Part shown: piece by piece, positions 56,624 through 64,000 of the stretch
How the letters are laid out: each line of letters begins with the position of its first letter
Numbering within the stretch: position 1 is the first letter of the stretch
Assembly (NCBI RefSeq): GCF_900104025.1
Contig: NZ_FNIQ01000003.1
Location: 620,001-684,000 of the forward strand
DNA: 64,000 nucleotides
Direction of reading: 5' to 3'
From: Geodermatophilus sp. DSM 45219
GTDB lineage: Bacteria; Actinomycetota; Actinomycetes; Mycobacteriales; Geodermatophilaceae
The notes under the pieces: model-generated
What the model was told of the DNA's origin: nothing
Seen by the model: the letters and a program-made list of their open reading frames with translations, nothing else
The model's database searches: none
Program-made: the position numbers and the translations under genes

Positions 56624-57015
56624 CGACCCTGACGCTGCACGCGACCGGACCGGTCGGACCGGACGAGGCCTGGGAGCGCTACGCCGTCCCGGCGCGCTGG
56701 GCGGACTGGGCGCCGCAGATCACCGGCGTCGAGCTGCCGGTCGCCCGGCTGGTCGCCGGGGTGCGCGGGCGCGTGCGCGGGCCGCTGGGGGTGACGCTGC
56801 CCTTCGTCGTCGACGCGGTCGACGAGGCGGCGCGGCAGTGGGCGTGGACGGTGTCGGCCGGGCCCGTGCGGCTGCACCTGGTGCACTGGGTCGCCGAGGG
56901 GCCGGACGGCGGCAGCACCACCGGTCTGCGGGTGACCGGCCCGGCGCCGGTGGTGGTCGGCTACGCCCCGCTGGCGCACCTCGCGATCGGCCGGCTGGTC
57001 CGCCCGCTGAGCTGA
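56620..57015 (+). CDS. SRPBCC family protein
   Basis: A 131-residue START-fold protein: GPDEAWERYAVPARWADWAPQITGV is the N-terminal pattern of polyketide-cyclase/dehydrase proteins, followed by LGVTLPFVVDAVDEAARQWAW. ATG overlaps the cupin stop (ATGA). Ligand unknown; the cinA-cupin-SRPBCC chain is a tight operon. Confidence 0.85.
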   Translation: MTTLTLHATGPVGPDEAWERYAVPARWADWAPQITGVELPVARLVAGVRGRVRGPLGVTLPFVVDAVDEAARQWAWTVSAGPVRLHLVHWVAEGPDGGSTTGLRVTGPAPVVVGYAPLAHLAIGRLVRPLS

Positions 57016-57335
57016 TCGGCAGCCGACACGCGCGGTGATCTCCCGCCCCAGCTCGGTCTCGCCCCACGGCGGCCACGAGTGCAGCCCGGCCCGGCCGAGG
57101 AGGGCGCCGGTCGCCCGGTCGACGAGCGCGCTCTGGCCGTAGCTGTTGCCGCCAGGCGGTCTCGAACCTCGCCACCTGGACGGCGGTGCCCGCGGCGTCG
57201 AGCGCGATCCTGCCGATGTACCGGGCCACGTTCGGGTCGGCGTAGACCTCGATGAGCGCTGCAGTGGCTCCGCCGAGGGCGGTGGCACGAGCAGGTGCTC
57301 GGCCTCCAGGTGCACGGAGCGGCACGCTGACCGGG
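57016..57335 (-). pseudogene. Decayed RimJ/RimL-type GNAT acetyltransferase
   Basis: The minus strand carries pieces of one GNAT protein in different frames: a start like HLEAEHLLVPPP, then ALIEVYADPNVARYIGRIAL and VQVARFETAWR, then YGQSALVDRATGALLGRAGL and WGETELGREI. These segments follow each other as in an intact enzyme, so at least two frameshifts have broken it, and the acetyl-CoA half is missing. The flank is the SRPBCC gene and the HNH gene. Confidence 0.65.
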
Positions 57336-57426
57336 ATCGTGGCAGACGTCGTGTCAAGGCCGGGCGCTCATCTGTGGACATGGCGCTGAGCTGGGGATTC
57401 ATGTGGCATGGCGCGCTCTGGACCGC

Positions 57427-57432
57427 TATTAT
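57427..57432 (+). promoter_or_regulatory. -10 element of the HNH gene, leaderless start
   Basis: TATTAT stands out in the GC-rich context and ends 6 nt before the ATG at 57439, so transcription would start at the ATG itself. No RBS precedes the start, in agreement with leaderless translation. No clear -35 is seen. Confidence 0.45.
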
Positions 57433-57438
57433 TCGTAC

Positions 57439-58692
57439 ATGTGTTCGATCGATGAGGTCGGGGGCGTGGAGGCATTGACCTCGGCGCTGGACACCCTCGC
57501 CGGCGAGGACCTGGCGCCGTTGTTCGGCCCGGCGCTGCTGGAGCGGCTGGGTCCGCTGCTGGTGGCGCAGAACCGGATCGCGGCGGAGGTGGCGCGCACG
57601 GTGCGGGAGTGCGAGGTGTCCGGCGCCGCCGAGCACGACGGGCTCAAGACCATGGGCTCCTGGCTGCGCGGGCACGGGCACCTGTCCGATGCCCAGGCCG
57701 CGCGGGTGGTGCGCGCCGGGCGGGCGCTGGCGCACCTGCCTGCGATGGCGCAGGCGTTCGCCGCCGGGCAGGTCACCGCCGAGCAGGCCGCGGTGCTGGG
57801 CCGGGTGGCCGAGCCCGAGCACCTCGCGCTGGCCGCCGAGCAGGGCGTGGACCTGGCCGCGGTGGACGCGGTGCTCACCGAGGTGGCGGTGACCCGGCCG
57901 TGCGCCGATGTGGCCAAGGCGGTGCGGCACTACCTGGACCGGCTGGACGCCGACGGCCTCGAGCCCGACCCCACCGAGGGCCGCCGGCTGGTGATCGTGA
58001 AGCACGCCGACGGCAGCATCACCGGCCGGTTCGACCTGGACGCCGTGGGCGGGGAGCGGCTGCAGACCGCGCTGGAGGCGGTGGTGCAGGCCGGCCGGGG
58101 CGCCGGGGATGAGCGGACCCGGTCCCAGCAGCTCGCCGATGCGCTGGTGCAGCTGTGCGACACCGCCCTGGCCGCCGGCCGGCTGCCGATCCTGCGCACC
58201 GTGAAGCCGCACGTGGTGCTGCGCATCGACCTCGACGACCTGGCCGACCCGCACGCCGGCCCAGGTGTCGCCGACCTCGGGTTCGGGGCGACGATCTCCG
58301 CCGCGCGCGCCCGCTGGGTCGCCTGCGACGCCGGAATCACCCGCATCGTGTTGGGTCCCGACGGCGTCCCGCTGGACCTGGGCCGGGAGCACCGAGTGGT
58401 CAACGCGCACCTGCGCAAGGCGGTCGAGCACCGCGACGGCGGGTGCGTGTTCAGCGGCTGCGGGGCGCCGACCTCCTGGTGCGACGTGCACCACCTGCTC
58501 GAGTGGGTCAACGGCGGCGAGACGTCGCTGGAGAACTCCGCGCTGCTGTGCGAGCGGCACCACACCAAGGTCCACCACGGCTTCCGGGTGGAACGGCAAC
58601 CCGACGGCCGATGGCGCACCTGGCGACCCGACGGCACCCAGATCCGCACCGGACCAGGACGCACCGGCCCATCACTCGCCGCCGCGGCCTGA
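57439..58692 (+). CDS. DUF222/HNH endonuclease family protein (13E12 repeat family)
   Basis: A 417-residue protein. DUF222 spans about 30-330 (ALDTLAGEDLAPL, GSWLRGHGHLSDAQAARVVRAGRAL, TAEQAAVLGRV) and the HNH nuclease lies at about 335-395: CVFSGCGAPTSWCDVHHLLEW, then NSALLCERHHTKVHHGF. Function is unproven; the family is a dispersed multi-copy element in actinobacteria. The truncated copy at 23498-24496 matches it closely from about residue 100. A 30-bp palindrome with the parS-like core begins 29 nt after its stop. Confidence 0.92.
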   Translation: MCSIDEVGGVEALTSALDTLAGEDLAPLFGPALLERLGPLLVAQNRIAAEVARTVRECEVSGAAEHDGLKTMGSWLRGHGHLSDAQAARVVRAGRALAHLPAMAQAFAAGQVTAEQAAVLGRVAEPEHLALAAEQGVDLAAVDAVLTEVAVTRPCADVAKAVRHYLDRLDADGLEPDPTEGRRLVIVKHADGSITGRFDLDAVGGERLQTALEAVVQAGRGAGDERTRSQQLADALVQLCDTALAAGRLPILRTVKPHVVLRIDLDDLADPHAGPGVADLGFGATISAARARWVACDAGITRIVLGPDGVPLDLGREHRVVNAHLRKAVEHRDGGCVFSGCGAPTSWCDVHHLLEWVNGGETSLENSALLCERHHTKVHHGFRVERQPDGRWRTWRPDGTQIRTGPGRTGPSLAAAA

Positions 58693-58720
58693 CCGCACGC
58701 TCACCTGCACGACCCACCCG

Positions 58721-58750
58721 TGCCGCGCGTTCCACGTGGAACGCGCGGCA
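58721..58750. other. parS-like site (copy 3) inside a perfect 30-bp palindrome
   Basis: TGCCGCGCGTTCCAC followed by its exact reverse complement GTGGAACGCGCGGCA. The core GTTCCACGTGGAAC is at 58729-58742. It lies between the HNH gene and the transporter gene, and could also serve as terminator of the former. Confidence 0.7.
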
Positions 58751-58808
58751 GGCGTGCGTTCCGAAATGCGGCGGACGGCGTCGGAGGCGGTGCCTACAGT
58801 CGGCAGCC

Positions 58809-60056
58809 GTGCAGCGGGTGGTCGAGGCGGTGCTGCCCGCGCGGATGGGGACGCCGTTCCGCTGGCTGGTCGGCTCCTCGTGGGTCAGCAACCTCGGCGA
58901 CGGCATCGCGCTGGCGGCCGGCCCGCTCCTGGTCGCCGGCCAGACCCAGGACCCGCTGCTCGTCGCGCTCGGCGCCCTCCTGCAACGGCTGCCGTGGCTG
59001 CTGTTCGGCCTGCACGCCGGCGTCCTCGCCGACCGGGTCGACCGCCGCCGGCTGGTCATCGCCGTCGACATCGCCCGGGTCGGCGTCCTCGTCGTCCTCG
59101 GCACCGCGCTGTTCGCCGGGGACGTCGGCATCGTCGTCGTCCTGGCCGCGCTGTTCGTCCTCGGCGCCGCCGAGGTGTTCGCCGACACCGCCCACGGCAC
59201 GTTGCTGCCGATGGTGGTCCCCCGCGCCGACCTGGGCGTCGGCAACGCCCGGCTGATGGCCGGCGTGCTCACCATGAACGAGCTGGCCGGCCCTGCCCTC
59301 GGCGCCGTCCTCTTCGCCGCCGGCACCGCCTGGCCCTTCGTCACCCAGGCGGTGCTGCTCGCGCTCGGCGCGCTGCTCGTGTCCCGGATGCGGCTCCCGG
59401 TGCGCGAGCGGCCGGCGGAGCGCTCGCACGTCGGCCGCGACATCGCCGAGGGGCTGCGCTGGACCTGGGGCAACGCCGCCGTCCGCACGCTGACCCTCAC
59501 CATCGTCAGCTTCAACGTCACCTACGGCGCGGCGTGGTCGGTCCTGGTGCTCTACGCCGACCAGCAGCTGGGCCTCGGCCCGGTCGGCTTCGGGCTGCTC
59601 ACCTCGGCCGTCGCCGTGGGCGGCATCGCGGGGACGGCGTCGTACGACTGGCTCGAACGGCACGCCAGCCTGGCCAACCTCATGCGCGTCGGCCTGGTGA
59701 TCGAGACCCTCACCCACCTGGCGTTCGCCCTCGCCACCGCCGCGTGGGTGGCCATGGTGACCATGGTGGTGTTCGGGGCGCACGCCTTCGTCTGGAGCAC
59801 GACGTCCCGCACCGTGCGGATGCGCGCGGTCCCGATGGACCTGCAGGGCCGCGTCGGCAGCCTCTACGCGATGGGCGTCTTCGGCGGCATCCTGCTCGGT
59901 CAGCTGATCGGCGGGCTCATCGCCCGCGTGTGGGGTGTGTCCGGGCCGTTCTGGTTCGGCTTCGTCGGCTCCGCGGTCATCCTCGCCTTCATCTGGTCGC
60001 AGCTCGGCCACATCGCCCACGCCGGTGACGACCTGGTGGAGTCCGCCCGGGTGTGA
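58809..60056 (+). CDS. MFS transporter (EntS/MFS_3-like)
   Basis: A 415-residue major-facilitator protein with 12 predicted helices. SSWVSNLGDGIALAAGPLL is helix 1, ADRVDRRRLVIAVDIARVGVL is the loop 2-3 signature, and a second-half helix is SAVAVGGIAGTASYDWLERH. Similar proteins export siderophores or macrolides; the substrate here is unknown. GTG 58809 with a short leader. The stop TGA is at 60054-60056. Confidence 0.92.
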   Translation: MQRVVEAVLPARMGTPFRWLVGSSWVSNLGDGIALAAGPLLVAGQTQDPLLVALGALLQRLPWLLFGLHAGVLADRVDRRRLVIAVDIARVGVLVVLGTALFAGDVGIVVVLAALFVLGAAEVFADTAHGTLLPMVVPRADLGVGNARLMAGVLTMNELAGPALGAVLFAAGTAWPFVTQAVLLALGALLVSRMRLPVRERPAERSHVGRDIAEGLRWTWGNAAVRTLTLTIVSFNVTYGAAWSVLVLYADQQLGLGPVGFGLLTSAVAVGGIAGTASYDWLERHASLANLMRVGLVIETLTHLAFALATAAWVAMVTMVVFGAHAFVWSTTSRTVRMRAVPMDLQGRVGSLYAMGVFGGILLGQLIGGLIARVWGVSGPFWFGFVGSAVILAFIWSQLGHIAHAGDDLVESARV

Positions 60057-60265
60057 TCGGCGCAACGCCCGCTGCCGCGCACTCCTGGGCACGCCGGTGC
60101 TCGCGAGCGCACCGGGCCCGGGTTCCGGCTCCCCGAATTGCGCGCGTGTGGTTACCCTCGGTGCTGCGTTGCGCGCCCGGCGCAGTCCGTGGGGGACGGC
60201 GGGTGTGGCGCGGTCTCTGCAGGGCGGGACCGACGTGTGCCGCAGGGGGAGAGAGAGCGGGCAGG

Positions 60266-62359
60266 GTGCACCGAGACCAGAGCGGGCGCGCCGCTTCCGT
60301 CGACCCCTTCTCCGCGGTCGCCGACGCCGTCTACCGCATCGACCGCCGCTGGCGCTTCACCTACGTGAACGCCGCCGCGGCCCGCCTGCTGGACCGCCGC
60401 GCCGAGGACCTGGTCGGCCAGGAGGCCTTCGCCTGCTTCCCGGAGATCGCCGGCACGGTCATCGAGGACGAGTACCGGGCCGTGCTCGGCGACGGCCGGG
60501 CCCGCGACTTCGAGTACTACCACGCGCCGCTGGGCCGCTGGTACGAGATCCGGGCCTTCGCCGACCCCGGCGGCCTCACCGCCTTCCTCCGCGACGTCGA
60601 CGTCCAGCGCCACACCGCGCAGCAGCGCGCCGCGGCGCTGGCCCAGCTGGGCGCGGTCCTGGAGGCGCTGCCGCCGGCCACGGTGGTGCTGGACGGCGCA
60701 GGCCGGATCGAGATGGTCAACCGGGCCTGGACGGCCAACGGCGAGGAGCTGCAACGTGAGGGCGACCGGCCGGCCCGTGCCGGGGAGCGCTACCTGGACG
60801 CGATGGCCCGGTACGTCGACCGCGAGCACCACGAGTGCATCGCCGCGGGCCTGCGCGAGCTCGCCGGCGCCGAGGTCACGACCGCCGCCACGTTCAGCCT
60901 CGACTACTCCCAGCAGATCGGCCCCACCGAGTCCTGGTTCCGCCTGCAGGCGGCGCGGGTGGACGCCTCCGACCGGATCATCGTCACGCACACCGACATC
61001 ACCGAGCGGGTGCGCGACCAGCAGGCCCTGGCCTGGCAGGCCAGCCACGACGACCTCACCGGGCTGCCCAACCGCGCCCGGATGCTGGAGCTCATCGGCG
61101 AGGCGCTGGTGGGCAGCCGGGGCCGCGCGGCGCTGCTGTTCCTCGACATCGACGGCTTCAAGACGGTCAACGACTCCCTCGGTCACGAGGTCGGCGACGA
61201 GCTGCTGCGGCAGGTGGGTGGCCGGCTCACCGAGCAGGTGCGCCCGGGGGACGCCGTCGGACGGCTGGGCGCCGACCAGTTCCTCGTCCTGGCCCGGGAC
61301 TGCGAGGCCGCCGAGGCCGCGGCCCTGGCCTTCCGGCTGCAGAACTCCTTCTCCCGCCCGTTCCTGGCCGAGGGCATCTCGGTGCCGCTCTCGGCCAGCA
61401 TCGGCGTGGCGGCCGCCGGGCCCGGCGCCGACCGCGCGCACCAGCTGCTCAGCGACGCCGACGCCGCCGCCTTCGCCGCCAAGGGCGCCGGGCGCGACCG
61501 GGTGCACGTCTTCTCCCCGGGGCTGCGGGATGCCGCGCGCTGGCGGCTGGAGGTGGCCAACCGGCTGCGGGACGGCGCCGTCGACGAGTTCGTCGTCCAC
61601 TACCAGCCCCTGGTCCGCGTCGACACCGGCGAGATCGAGGGCGTGGAGGCGCTGCTGCGGTGGCAGCACCCCGAGCGCGGGCTGCTGACGCCGGACGCCT
61701 TCCTGTCCGTGGCCGAGGAGACCGGCCAGCTCATCCCGATCACCCGCTGGCTGCTGGGCGAGACCACCCGGCAGGCCGCCGAGTGGGCCGACCAGGGGCT
61801 GCCGCTGCGCATGTCGGTCAACATCAGCGCCCGGCACTTCTCCGCCGAGACGCTGGTCCGCGACGTGCGGGTGGCGCTGCACGACTCCGGGCTGGCCCCG
61901 GAGAACCTGGTGCTGGAGCTGACCGAGACCAGCGTCGCCGAGGACCCCACCCGCGCGGAGGACCAGCTGGCGATCCTGCAGAACTCCGGCGTCATCGTGG
62001 CCATCGACGACTTCGGCACGGGCTGGTCCTCCCTCGCGCAGCTGCTGGCCCTCCCCATCGGCACGCTGAAGATCGACCGCTCGCTGCTGAGCGCCGCCGC
62101 CCGGCTCGCCGCAGGCGGCACCGGGCCGGTCCTCGCCGCGATCGTCTCGCTGGCCCGCACCCTCGGCATCCGCTCGGTCGCCGAGGGGGTGGAGACCGCC
62201 GAGCACCTGCAGATGGTCCGCGAGGCCGGCTGCGACCTCGCCCAGGGCTACCTGCTGGCCCGCCCGATGCCGGCCTCCGACGTCCTGCGGTGGGCGACCC
62301 GGATCCGGGACGCCGGTGGTGACTCGTGCGCGCTGGCGCTGCAGGCGCAGGGCCGCTGA
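60266..62359 (+). CDS. PAS-GGDEF-EAL protein, predicted c-di-GMP phosphodiesterase with degenerate GGDEF
   Basis: A 697-residue cytoplasmic signalling protein. One PAS (about 10-115, DAVYRIDRRWRFTYVNAAAA) and a second PAS-like region (about 120-250, LEALPPATVVLDGAGRIEMV) precede GGDEF (about 265-420), where RLGADQF replaces the RGGDEF signature, so cyclase activity is unlikely. EAL (about 435-680) is intact: EGVEALLRWQHP, NISARHF, ELTET, AIDDFGTGWSSL, KIDRSLL, VAEGVET and QGYLLARP. GTG 60266 is chosen at the end of the Arg-rich non-PAS stretch. Confidence 0.9.
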   Translation: MHRDQSGRAASVDPFSAVADAVYRIDRRWRFTYVNAAAARLLDRRAEDLVGQEAFACFPEIAGTVIEDEYRAVLGDGRARDFEYYHAPLGRWYEIRAFADPGGLTAFLRDVDVQRHTAQQRAAALAQLGAVLEALPPATVVLDGAGRIEMVNRAWTANGEELQREGDRPARAGERYLDAMARYVDREHHECIAAGLRELAGAEVTTAATFSLDYSQQIGPTESWFRLQAARVDASDRIIVTHTDITERVRDQQALAWQASHDDLTGLPNRARMLELIGEALVGSRGRAALLFLDIDGFKTVNDSLGHEVGDELLRQVGGRLTEQVRPGDAVGRLGADQFLVLARDCEAAEAAALAFRLQNSFSRPFLAEGISVPLSASIGVAAAGPGADRAHQLLSDADAAAFAAKGAGRDRVHVFSPGLRDAARWRLEVANRLRDGAVDEFVVHYQPLVRVDTGEIEGVEALLRWQHPERGLLTPDAFLSVAEETGQLIPITRWLLGETTRQAAEWADQGLPLRMSVNISARHFSAETLVRDVRVALHDSGLAPENLVLELTETSVAEDPTRAEDQLAILQNSGVIVAIDDFGTGWSSLAQLLALPIGTLKIDRSLLSAAARLAAGGTGPVLAAIVSLARTLGIRSVAEGVETAEHLQMVREAGCDLAQGYLLARPMPASDVLRWATRIRDAGGDSCALALQAQGR

Positions 62360-62484
62360 GCGGTCTCGCGCGGGCCTCCGGGCTGCGCCGGCGGACGCCG
62401 CGGCGCGCGACGGCACCCGCCGGTCCGCCGCGCTCGGCCGGTGCGCCGTCCCCCGACGACCGACCGGCGGGGCAGACTGCCCCC

Positions 62485-63171
62485 GTGACCGACCTGGACG
62501 CCGCAGCCGAGACGGCACCCGCCGACGCGTTCGACGGGCGGGGCCGCCCGGCCCTGGACCTGCTGATCTGGGACGCGCCCAACATCGACATGACCCTGTC
62601 GACGGTCATCGGCGCCCGCCCCACCGCGGAGACGCGACCCCGGTTCGACGCGATCGCCTCCTGGTTCGTCCAGGGCGCGGGCGACCCCGGCGCCCCGGAC
62701 GCCCCCGAGGTCGAGGCCTGCGTCTTCGCCAACATCCCGCCGGTGGTCGGCAGCCTGCAGCGCTGGGTGGAGGCGCTGCGCAGCTTCGGCTTCGCGGTCT
62801 TCGCGCGGCCCAAGCAGCAGCCCGACGACGACATCGACCAGGCGATGCTCGACCACATCGAGGTCCGCCAGCACAGCCACCGGCTGCGCCGCCTGGTCGT
62901 CTTCTCCGGCGACGGCCGCAACTTCGCCGAGCCGCTGGAGGAGCTGGCCCGCACCGGCACGCAGGTCACCGTCGTCGCCTTCAGCGAGGTCGCCGGCTAC
63001 GCGATCAGCTCGGACCTGCTGGAGTTCATCGACATCGAGGACGTGCCCGGCGCCTTCGCCGTCCCGCTGGACCGGGTGCGCCTCGACGCCCTGCCGCCGG
63101 ACGGCGCGTGGCTGCGGCCCACCCGCAGCCTGCGGGACTTCGTCGCCTCCTACGTCCGGCGCAACGGCTGA
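62485..63171 (+). CDS. NYN domain-containing protein
   Basis: A 228-residue PIN-like nuclease fold of the NYN/LabA type. DLLIWDAPNIDMTLSTVIG carries the first acidic residue set, and VVFSGDGRNFAEPLEELARTGTQVTVVAFSE the later Asp. QQPDDDIDQAMLDHIE supplies a middle acidic cluster. Such proteins cut structured RNA. The GTG is at 62485. It is 5 nt upstream of the phospholipase D-like gene. Confidence 0.9.
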   Translation: MTDLDAAAETAPADAFDGRGRPALDLLIWDAPNIDMTLSTVIGARPTAETRPRFDAIASWFVQGAGDPGAPDAPEVEACVFANIPPVVGSLQRWVEALRSFGFAVFARPKQQPDDDIDQAMLDHIEVRQHSHRLRRLVVFSGDGRNFAEPLEELARTGTQVTVVAFSEVAGYAISSDLLEFIDIEDVPGAFAVPLDRVRLDALPPDGAWLRPTRSLRDFVASYVRRNG

Positions 63172-63176
63172 CCGGG

Positions 63177-64000
63177 GTGGCCGACGGAGGAACCGGGCCG
63201 GTCGCCACCGAGGACCTGCTGGTCCCGGGGGAGACGTGCTGGCGGATCGAGCGGGCGGACGCGCACGCCGTCTTCGTCGACGCCGCCGACTACTTCGCCA
63301 CCCTGCGGACGGCGGTGCTGCAGGCGAAGCGCCGGGTGCTGTTCATCGGGTGGGACTTCGACCCGCGGATCCGGATGGACCCGCGCGGGACCCGGCGCCG
63401 CACCAGGCGACGGCGGCCGGACAAGCTGGGCCGGGTGCTGGAGGAGGCGGTCCGCACCAACCCGGAACTGGAGATCGGCGTCCTGGTGTGGGACTACGGC
63501 GTCATCGGCGCCCTGGCCCGCGGCGTGGTGCCGGTGGTGCTGCTCGACCGGCGCACCCCGGAGCGGCTGACGATGACGGTGGACACCCACCACCCGATCG
63601 GCGGCGCGCACCACCAGAAGATCGTGGTGATCGACGACTGCCTGGCCTTCGCCGGCGGCATCGACGTCACCGCCGACCGCTGGGACACCCCCGAGCACCT
63701 CGACCGGCACCCGCTGCGCCGCCGGCCCTCCTCGCACCGGCTCACCGGCCCCTGGCACGACGTCACCAGCCTGGTGTCCGGGCCGGCCGCCCGGGCGCTC
63801 GGCGACCTGGCGAGGGAACGGTGGGAGAGCGGCACCGGACGGCGCCTGGAGCCGGTCGCCGACGTCGAGGCCTGCTGGCCCGACGGCGTCGAGCCGCTGC
63901 TCACCGACGTGGACGTGGCGATCTCGCGGACCCGCCCCGAGCACGGCGGGACCAGCCTGGTGCACGAGATCGAGCTGCTCTGGCTGGCCGCGATCGCCGG
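63177..64000 (+). CDS. Phospholipase D-like protein (3' end outside window)
   Basis: The frame runs from GTG 63177 to the window end without a stop, giving at least 274 residues. The HKD motif is HHQKIVVIDDCLAFAGGID; a second HKD motif would lie beyond 64000. RRVLFIGWDFDPRIRMD is typical of PLDc domains. It opens 5 nt after the NYN gene, so they are probably cotranscribed. The enzyme type (phospholipase D, cardiolipin synthase or nuclease) is not decided by this half. Confidence 0.88.
   Translation, partial: MADGGTGPVATEDLLVPGETCWRIERADAHAVFVDAADYFATLRTAVLQAKRRVLFIGWDFDPRIRMDPRGTRRRTRRRRPDKLGRVLEEAVRTNPELEIGVLVWDYGVIGALARGVVPVVLLDRRTPERLTMTVDTHHPIGGAHHQKIVVIDDCLAFAGGIDVTADRWDTPEHLDRHPLRRRPSSHRLTGPWHDVTSLVSGPAARALGDLARERWESGTGRRLEPVADVEACWPDGVEPLLTDVDVAISRTRPEHGGTSLVHEIELLWLAAIA

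Noticed and set aside
60152-62518. Long minus-strand open frame opposite the PAS-GGDEF-EAL gene
   Set aside because: It is an antisense shadow of the plus-strand gene; composition is Gly/Val/Arg/Asp-rich and shows no family motif.

Overview
The window is 64 kb of very GC-rich DNA with actinobacterial features: GTG starts are common, third codon positions are almost all G or C, and it carries DLW-39, CrgA, DUF3566, PASTA kinases and an IniB-type protein. The order gyrA – DUF3566 – tRNA-Ile – DLW-39 – tRNA-Ala, followed by ppiase/rhomboid/PH – crgA – DUF881 – trpG/pabA – pknB – pknA – pbpA – rodA – pstP – fhaB – fhaA – tRNA-Leu, is the conserved origin-proximal block of Actinobacteria. The overall character suggests a Geodermatophilaceae-like organism (Blastococcus, Geodermatophilus or Modestobacter type). 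That family assignment is inference.

Region 1 (1-20.4 kb) is the origin-side housekeeping block. It covers DNA topology (gyrA), two tRNAs, membrane proteolysis (S49 and rhomboid), and a cell-wall and division control operon. The order pknB <- pknA <- pbpA <- rodA <- pstP <- fhaB <- fhaA runs on the minus strand; pstP-rodA, rodA-pbpA and pbpA-pknA overlap by 1-4 nt. A thiolase gene has been added to the block. The 532-bp gap between the thiolase and crgA holds a cluster of DnaA-box-like nonamers. Mosaic intergenic repeats sit at many gene ends here, and one lies in frame inside the PH-domain gene.

Region 2 (20.4-36.4 kb) is accessory and metabolic. It has small stress and regulatory proteins, an ECF-type sigma factor with a membrane partner, a truncated 13E12-type HNH gene, an epimerase-MOSC-S4 run, a coupled aminotransferase/omega-amidase pair, DUF2382 and CYTH-CHAD proteins, a membrane metallophosphoesterase, TetR and GntR regulators, and tandem GlsB/YeaQ-type membrane proteins.

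Region 3 (36.4-46.8 kb) resembles the mycobacterial iniBAC locus. A LuxR/AAA regulator and a membrane-anchored Hsp70-like ATPase diverge from an acidic repeat protein with an IniB N-terminus, which is followed by two dynamin-like GTPases. Between the two GTPases lie four 77-bp tandem repeats. Each carries its own ribosome-binding site, GTG start and 26-codon frame whose stop overlaps the next start, so translation could be coupled from the first GTPase through to the second. I consider this the most unusual structure in the window.

Region 4 (46.8-64 kb) holds a small acyl-CoA/cyclase catabolic set, two further PASTA kinases that look like pknA duplicates, cinA with small partners, a decayed GNAT gene, a full-length 13E12-type HNH gene, an MFS transporter, a PAS-GGDEF-EAL protein with a degenerate GGDEF site, a NYN-domain protein and the start of a phospholipase D-like gene cut by the window end. 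Three copies of the 14-bp palindrome GTTCCACGTGGAAC, at about 21.4, 26.4 and 58.7 kb, look like parS centromere sites and fit an origin-proximal location.
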